NCBI RefSeq assembly: GCF_026213295.1 | Contig: NC_079428.1 | Coordinates: 5,388,005 to 5,452,004 of the forward strand | Origin: Gadus chalcogrammus | Taxonomy: Eukaryota > Chordata > Actinopteri > Gadiformes > Gadidae | Direction of reading: 5' to 3' | DNA: 64,000 bases | Part shown: positions 20,167 through 64,000 of the stretch, in pieces | How positions within the stretch are numbered: the first letter of the stretch is position 1 | Layout of the letters: every line of letters starts with the position of its first letter | Position numbers and translations under genes: made by a program | The notes under the pieces: generated by a model | Told to the model about the DNA's origin: nothing | Seen by the model: only the letters and a program-made list of their open reading frames with translations | The model's database searches: none

Positions 20167-20592
20167 TTACTGTTAGTATGCCTGCCTATCCGCCTATCTG
20201 TCTGTCTCTCTCCTGTCTCCCTGCCTGTCTGTCTGTCTGACTGCCTATCTGCCTCTCTGTCTGTCTCTGCTGTCTGCCTGGCTATCTGTTTGTTTGGCTG
20301 ACTTCCTGCTTGTCTGTCAGTCTATTCAGTTGGAATGTGATTGAATCATTAGTAATGTCTCATGACTCTACAGATAGATACTGACTGGATATACCTGCCT
20401 AGTCTTTCCTGCATTACCATTTCAGTACCAAATGATTGCCATATTATCAACATACATAAACCTCATCTCTCTCTCACTCTCACACATACAAAGATACACA
20501 CAGTGCATATCGATAACAAGCATTGTACAAACAGTGAAGAAATTGTCGGTGTGTGAGTGAATCGAACTATTTCACTATAACCCATTTCTCTC

Positions 20593-20723
<131 letters not shown>

Positions 20724-20829
20724 TCAATCAAAAAAGTTTGGGAGGGATCTTCGAATCATATCTTTTTTTTTTTTTCTTTATAATTATGATAATTTAGATG
20801 GAAGCGAGACATAGGTGGCCTATCACATG

Positions 20830-21714
<885 letters not shown>

Positions 21715-22357
21715 GAACCCTAACCCAACGTTCTCTGTTGTCTCTCCAGCTCATGAGCTATGTTTTAACGGTACCGAGTCTCTAACTGGGTGGTCTGTCT
21801 GTCTTCAATGTGTTCGAACGGTACCCGGGTCTCTGTCCGGGTGGTCTTCTTGTCCGTCTTCCGTGTGTTGGAACAGTACCGGGTCTTACCGTCTGATCTG
21901 TCGGTCTTCCGTGTGTTTTAACGGTACCTGGTCTCAGTAGACACTGGGTGCTGCCAGGGATGGAGCGAGTCCGAGCACCGTTCTACTAATGCCTGGGGAG
22001 GTGCTAACTAAGCTTGCTTATGCTAACACAAGTAGTAAGTCAGTCTAAGACTTACTACTTCTAAAGATAAAATGTCCTGCTCACGTTTTCCTGTAGAAGG
22101 CAAATCAGCTGTGTGTGGGGGTTTTTGTGCGCGCGGGCGTGCGTGTTTACAAGTATGTGACTTTGTGTGTGCGTCCGTCCTTCCGTGCGTGCGGGCCTGT
22201 ATGTGTGCGCGGTGCGCATACCTGTTTGGTGTGTGATTGTGTTTCTAATGTTGTGGACTGATTAGATCACAACGACCATTATGTCTATCAATCTCTCTGT
22301 CTCTCTCTTTCTATCTCTCTCTCCTTCTCCCTCCTTTTCCCTCCCTCTCCATTTTAC

Positions 22358-22408
<51 letters not shown>

Positions 22409-22619
22409 GAGAGACAGCTGTAGTGGTATGGGAACCAACCATTCATTATCAAATACCTCCTAAAAGCCCTCTGTGCTCCATCACCTCCATCTCTCTCCAT
22501 CTCCCTCACCCCCCCCCCCCCCCCCTCTCTCTCTTTCTCTCTCTCTCTCCCTCTGTTTAAATAACTACATTGACATAGGTTGACATTGCCAAAGCAACAG
22601 AGAAAAGTTTTGGTTTATA

Positions 22620-23080
22620 GGCTCTAACTCTATAGAGTCTGTACCTTTCTCTACAGCTAGGAGTCTGTATCTTTCTCCATAGCTATTAATCTGTAACTTT
22701 CTCTTTAGATATGAGTCTGTACCTATCTCAATGGCTTTGAGTCTTTACCTTTCTCTACAGCTACGAGTCCGTACCTTTCTCAAAAGCTATGAGTCTGTAA
22801 CTTTCTCTATAGCTTTGAGTCTTTACTTTTCTCTATAGATATGAGTCTGTACCTTTCTCTTCTATAGCTTTTTGTCTACCTTTCTCTACAGCTATGAGTC
22901 TGAACCTTTCTCTATAGCTATGAGTCTGAACCTTTCTCTATAGCTATGAGTCTGAACCCTTCTCTATAGCTATGAGTCTGAACCTTTCTCTACAGCTATG
23001 AGTCTGAACCTTTCTCTATAGCTATGAGTCTGTACCTTTCTCTATGGCTATGAGTCTGTACCTTTCTCTATGAGTTGTGT
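22620..23080. repeat. 26-bp minisatellite TCTCTATAGCTATGAGTCTG
   Basis: About 17 diverged units of TCTCTATAGCTATGAGTCTG + TACCTT in the KIF1C 5' intron. Confidence 0.93.
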
Positions 23081-23158
23081 CTTGTAAAAGCTAGACTAAC
23101 CAGTGTCAATTGGTGTTCTTGTTGTTTTCTTTCAATTCGTTTTTAACCTGAAAAGGAT

Positions 23159-23312
<154 letters not shown>

Positions 23313-23475
23313 GATGAGTTGTGTGTTTGAACATAGCAGATAGCCCGCAGTTTAAACTAGCCTAGCCTGTAAAACCACGCACACATGCATACATAAGTCA
23401 AGTCGGCTGTGGTGAGCGTGGTGTCTCTAGGTGAGCAATCGACATACCGGAGGAGGTGTTACGTGACAGAACATT

Positions 23476-23479
<4 letters not shown>

Positions 23480-23567
<88 letters not shown>

Positions 23568-23585
23568 CACACACACGCACACACA
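23480..23585. repeat. (CA)n microsatellite
   Basis: About 50 CA units with a few CG interruptions at the right end. Confidence 0.97.
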
Positions 23586-23814
23586 CTAAATATCGGACTA
23601 GACACAAATATTGAAGATTATGCTCTGTTCTTATTGGCTGATATCTGAACTGCTGTCTTCCTGCGGGCTGATATCTATTGTGCTGTCTTCCTATTGATGG
23701 ATATCTGATGTGCTCTGTTGCTTTTGGATGATATCTAATGTGCTGCTTTCCTATTGGCTGATCTCTGATGAGCTGTGGTTCTTGGCTAAATGTAGGTGTG
23801 GGAGTGAAGTTAAG

Positions 23815-49110
<25,296 letters not shown>

Positions 49111-49497
49111 AAAACCTCCTGGAGTCTACTGTTATAATTATAGCTATTAATGAAAGCGACTTCTGTCTACTGTGATAACTATAGCTGTAAATATTACTAT
49201 TCATTAAACTTTTATAAAAAAGGAAACTAATATAGTATACTGTAATACTATCTAATAACAATACCTACTTACTAATTACTATAACTAATAGCTACAACTA
49301 ATAACTACCACTTTTTAACATTTAACATAATAACTATAACTACAAATAATTACCGTTACTTCCCATAACTGCAACTAATAACTAGGAGCATACTTCCAGA
49401 AGGTCAGGCTGCTTGGTGCAGGAGGTTTATCACTAGATATACACACATCCTTACACTATACTTCCTGTATTCACACACACAAACACTTACACATACA

Positions 49498-49737
<240 letters not shown>

Positions 49738-49952
49738 AAGTGTCCAACTCCCTTCAATAATTAGATTGAACTACACTAGAGAGAGAGAAGGAGAGACGGA
49801 GAGACTTGAGATAGAGATATTTGTACCTCAAGTTGTATCTTTTTATGCTTCTGTGCTTTAGCAATGTAAATGTACATTTCCCATGCCAATGAAGCCTAGT
49901 GAATCTTTGAATCTTGAAAGAGAGTGAAAAGGAGACAGACAAACAGGGCGAT

Positions 49953-50559
49953 ATGCAGGGGTTTTGTCCTCTGCTCCTCCTGCTCTCTTATGTCTCTGTG
50001 TTTAGGGTTCTTGTCTCCGTGGTTACAGCTGTGGAGCTCCCGAGGGTAAGGTAACACATTTCACTTTACACTAGTAGCATTTAACACCAGTTACTTTAAA
50101 CCAGCATCTATTAAATAATTGGCCTGCTAAGCCCTTTGAGACTGTAATGTTGATGAAGGGCTATGCAAATAAAATTGGATTGAATTGAATTATTACTAAG
50201 GTAACACCTGTTACTTGAAACTAGTATATATTACTAAGTTAACATCTGTTACTTTAAACTAGAAGTGCTTACTAAGGTCACATCTGTAACTTTCAACTAG
50301 TAGTGGCTGCCGAGATTATACCTACTACTTAAACTAGTAATGTTTACTGCTTTACTGAGAGTACTGCTACAGTTCTTTGGGAGTACTACAACCGTACTGT
50401 CAGGATAATACAACAGTACTTGTAGAGCACAACCACGTTACAATGTAAGGAGGGAACCACTGGCGGTATCCCCCCACGTGATTTATGGACTTCCTCGGCT
50501 GAAATTACAATATTCTCTCTTTCAGGGGCGTGGTGACAGCAAACCTGGGAGCCCGGCAG
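49953..50559 (+). CDS. alternative or relic 5' exons of the GP1BA-like gene
   Basis: Exon 49953-50045 encodes a signal-peptide-like [20 protein letters not shown] and ends AGG|GTAAGG. Exon 50526-50559 (TTTCAG|GGGCGTGG ... GGCAG|GTATAA) would continue in frame with [10 protein letters not shown] and could splice in frame to an acceptor at 51035 (GGTAACAG|GTTGCC), inside the main first exon. The first exon resembles the 50972 start exon in sequence. It could be a true alternative N-terminus or the remains of a duplication; transcripts are needed to tell. Confidence 0.4.
50122..50195 (+). mobile_element. LINE-type 3' tail fragment
   Basis: AAGCCCTTTGAGACTGTAAT ... GGGCTATGCAAATAAAATTG followed by ATTGAATTGAAT. 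This matches the well-known teleost LINE 3' end with its short ATTGA repeat tail. Confidence 0.7.
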
Positions 50560-50567
50560 GTATAATG

Positions 50568-50800
<233 letters not shown>

Positions 50801-50971
50801 CAATGAAGTCAGTTAAAACACAGGATGGAAAAGGATGCCTGACTATCTAGTGATAAAACACACTCACACACACACACACACACACACATGATTAGACTGT
50901 ACTGGACTACAGAGACAGGGTGAGACGGACCGACAGACAGAGGCAGACAGACAGACAGAAAAACAGATGAG

Positions 50972-55214
<4,243 letters not shown>

Positions 55215-55272
55215 TGTCGGCAGCTCTTCCGTACGTGTCATAAGCCCTACGATGTGTCCGTGTTTTAAGTGT

Positions 55273-55278
55273 ATTAAA
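55273..55278 (+). terminator. candidate poly(A) signal of the GP1BA-like gene
   Basis: ATTAAA about 60 bp after the stop codon, a common variant of AATAAA. Confidence 0.5.
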
Positions 55279-55289
55279 AATGCATTCTA

Positions 55290-56305
55290 CTGTTCAACTG
55301 TATGCTATATCCGACTTCATTGAGCTTTAAGTGTTGCGGCCTAATTGATGAGACAGGAAGGGAGAGTGTCAATCACCGGTGAGGGACAGGCAAGGGTAAA
55401 AGGGGTTGGATGTGTGCCTTCCTGGTTCCTGTTAAATCCCAAGATGTTTGACAAACGAGACGACCACCCACCCAACTATAAACTGGACCCCATCAGATCA
55501 TCTTAATCATACAGGACGATCTGATCGGTCCAAAAAAAAAAAAAAAAAGAATTTGAATTGGTCAATTTATTTATACTTTTTTTTTTAGCTGGCCATGTGG
55601 TGACAAACCTGTAGGCCTACCTAGTGTTAACCACCATACCTGACCACTGCACTATCAAGACGCCTGGGATCCTTTTCTCGAAGGTTATACTGGACATTAC
55701 AAATCACATTATAAAGAAATAGGTTTCCCTTAAAGTTAACCTTTTGTGGGTAAACCCTTCTTATTGGCCGTATGTTCGGGACTCAAACCTGTGGCTACAG
55801 AGCGTTAACCAGCAGAATTACCTCTGCAACTAATTGCTCTGAGGTCATGCTTGACTTTAATTTTTTTTATTTGTTTGAAAACTAATACATAAAGCATTGT
55901 GTGTGTGTGTGTGTGTGGGGGGGGGGGGGGGAATTAAATAAAAAAAACGTTACATCTCAAGTCATCCCACTGTTTTAGCTGGAATCCAAATGTTTTGGGG
56001 TGACAGTTCTAGGAAGGAGAAGAGGGCGTGTTATCCCCATGGTTACGACCAATAGCAACTTTTTGATGCTTCTTTAACACCGTCGTTGTGTAGGCTACAA
56101 TGAGCGATGTTGTATACGACTATTTCAAGTAAATTTCACATCAACTTCAAAATAAGTCGTATTATGGATCTTGCCCAATCTTGAGCAACAATGACATTTT
56201 GCATTACCAGCAGTCTTTCTGAGTCGCTGCTGCAGGACAGTATGTCATCTAATGCCTACTTAATAAGAACTGGCGTACACTGAATGAACACAACTGCGTC
56301 AACAA
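55290..56305. other. intergenic, no gene seen
   Basis: Sequence between two convergent genes. It holds short poly-A and poly-T runs (55533-55549, 55579-55589) and a short (GT)n-(G)n tract at 55899-55931. No exon recognised. Confidence 0.6.
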
Positions 56306-56312
56306 AACAGTT

Positions 56313-56318
56313 TTTATT
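56313..56318 (-). terminator. PSMB6 poly(A) signal
   Basis: TTTATT on the plus strand is AATAAA on the gene strand, about 115 bp beyond the PSMB6 stop codon. Confidence 0.75.
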
Positions 56319-56431
56319 ATTTAGTACAAATCATTCAACCTGGAACCAGAAGTCCTCTAGGAGGTGTGTGTGTGTGCGTGTGTGTGTATGATGGGTGTGT
56401 GTGTATGATGGGTGTGAGTGTGTTGGTGTGT

Positions 56432-60222
<3,791 letters not shown>

Positions 60223-61977
60223 CTTAGTTTAGGTTTTTCTTAGCGTAGGGAGCGAGACTTGCGTGAGACATGCTATGAATACCGAAGTTTACGTACAAAC
60301 CCACGTACAGAATTGTACGTACAAACACCGGACAAAGTACGTCAAGAACTGGGACAGAAACGCTTTGTGTGTTCGTGGTTAGTGGTAGTGTGAAATGCAA
60401 CCTGAAAAACAATACACTCACTTTATAAGTTTAGAATATACGTTATTAACATTTATTACCAATTAGTGTGTCTGCAATTTATAATTTGTGATACTAACGA
60501 ACTCAAAATCTAACAGAATAGGACGTACTAACCTAATTTATATTTCAGATGATATGACACTAATGAAATATCGATCAATAACCAGGAGTAACCTATTTTA
60601 TGGTATTTATTATAGGACGCCCCACACACATATATACGCTACATGAAGCCAGTCTGTAGCAGTGGCGCCCTCTTCTGGCGGTGGCTTATCCTCTGTCATT
60701 ATATCATGGACTGTTGAACATTGTCATACCTACTACTATCCCTATGCCATAGAAAGTGTGTATAAAATATAATGCCTTAACTACTTGTAACATGATAACA
60801 TGTAGACTGTTTACAAAATTGTAATTCCATCAAAGGCAGCATCATAGACATGACCCATTGAGTTTCAACATAAGCTAATGATTTGTGGCAGGCACCCTAG
60901 CGGTCAGCTGACTTGCTGCGGGGTCCTGACAGAGCATCCTCGGGAGTCGGGACCAGGAAGTGCGAGGTAAACACTCTTAAGATGATCCTAAAATGCCATT
61001 AAGATGTTAATAGACACATTATTACCATTGCCTTGTCGATAGAACAAATGTATTGTAGATTATCTATACGAACAATTGTAGGTGGACGATGTTTCACTGT
61101 ACACCACTGTTCATACAGTCCTGTATGAACAGGTCCTGTATGTCTCCTGTATGTATTCCTCTGAGGACGTTAGATGCAATTCCCTCCATGGATTGACGTA
61201 TACATGAAACTATATGTATGATCTGATTGTATTCAATGGCCTTAAAGTCATGGCGACCCCTTCAAAGACTTATTGGTAGAAACATGCTCATGGTGACAAA
61301 CATGGCCGTTTCTAGCGTTTTGGGGCCCTATACATTATGGATTTTTGAGACCCCTGATTCGGGAAGCTGCCTGACTGTGCTGCGAGGTGTGTTTGTATAT
61401 TAGGAGCTTCGTCCTGGCAGAAGTTGATTTTAATGTCTGCGTCCAAGAGAAGGTGAAGCTTCTCGGACACATTGGAATTACACCACAGTATGTGTGTCAT
61501 ATGCAAAATCGCTCGTTATACAACTCATACAATAAGGGTTCTATTAGGGCTGTACGGCATAGACTAAAATGTACATTGCCGTATGATTTGAGGCATAGAC
61601 GGTAACGGTATTATATCGGTATGTTAATTGTATCTTCTAATTTCGATATAAATCCTTCTGAAGGGTTAAAATACTGGTTAGGCAGCCAAACTCCATAAAA
61701 AAAATGCTAAATCTTTTCTCAAGTTACTTCCATATTTGAAAAACACTAATGTTTAATAGTATGTATTTCTTTCTCAACTGGCTCGCGGACCGTCTAAAAT
61801 TTAGAAGGTCCTAAAAACAAAAGAAATGTCAAAACATGCCCACCAGGGGGCGCTCTCTATTAGCCAGCTGTCCCTGCTACAACCATATTAAAACTAAAAT
61901 GTGTTTTCTGTCTTGATTTCTATTTTGTTCTACCTCAGCTGTTCCCACATTTCTTCTTTTTGGATCTCATGTTTCAG
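60223..61977. promoter_or_regulatory. shared upstream region of PSMB6 and TRAPPC1
   Basis: Head-to-head genes. A likely TRAPPC1 noncoding exon lies around 60880-60966 (GGTCAGCTGACTTGCTGCGG ... AAGTGCGAG|GTAAAC). The PSMB6 5' UTR starts right at 60223. Promoter function is inferred from layout. Confidence 0.45.
61545..61690. mobile_element. DNA transposon fragment
   Basis: ATTAGGGCTGTACGGCATAG ... GGTAACGGTATTATATCGG resembles one end of the common teleost hAT-type non-autonomous elements; the other end is not seen. Confidence 0.45.

Positions 61978-64000
<2,023 letters not shown>

Noticed and set aside
55320..55560. TGTTGCGGCCTAATTGATGA, possible solo LTR related to the BEL element
   Set aside because: Only the first ten bases match the LTR; the rest shows no similarity and no matching end is visible.

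Overview
The window is vertebrate nuclear DNA, almost certainly from a teleost fish. Small exons with GT-AG introns encode vertebrate proteins, mixed with fish-type mobile DNA: an intact BEL/Pao retrotransposon, a tRNA-derived SINE and short foldback elements. (GT)n, (CT)n and minisatellite arrays are extremely dense. That density resembles cod-like (gadiform) genomes, but the species is an inference. All gene names come from reading translations against remembered vertebrate proteins; no search was run.

Layout, left to right. RADX (minus, 3' part cut off by the left edge, about 131-3260). IFT46 (minus, 5002-7188). SRRT/ARS2 (plus, 9616-17784), divergent from IFT46 across a shared upstream region. 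A minisatellite-rich gap (18.0-20.8 kb). KIF1C (plus, 23815-46401, 27 coding exons, 1276 aa), whose intron 11 holds a 7.3 kb BEL/Pao element. A GP1BA-like leucine-rich-repeat membrane receptor (plus, 50972-55214). PSMB6, proteasome subunit beta-1 (minus, 56432-60222). TRAPPC1 (plus, from 61978, cut by the right edge), divergent from PSMB6. For IFT46, SRRT, KIF1C, GP1BA-like, PSMB6 and TRAPPC1 the exon chains were built by hand and every junction keeps the frame. The RADX chain has one unresolved junction and an uncertain start. KIF1C, GP1BA and PSMB6 lie near each other on human 17p13, which supports the GP1BA call. The genes do not form a common pathway: they cover replication-fork protection, ciliary transport, RNA processing, motor transport, platelet adhesion, proteolysis and Golgi tethering.

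The most unusual observation is that many intronic minisatellites are not random sequence. Their units are tandem copies of the neighbouring exon-intron junction: the last or first codons of the exon plus the splice site. I find this at junctions in RADX, IFT46, SRRT (four), KIF1C (at least three), PSMB6 and TRAPPC1, with weaker cases elsewhere. The real exons are therefore flanked by rows of decoy splice sites, up to about 16 in one intron. A second pattern is that long (TG)n tracts directly precede many 3' splice sites while (CA)n tracts directly follow several 5' splice sites.
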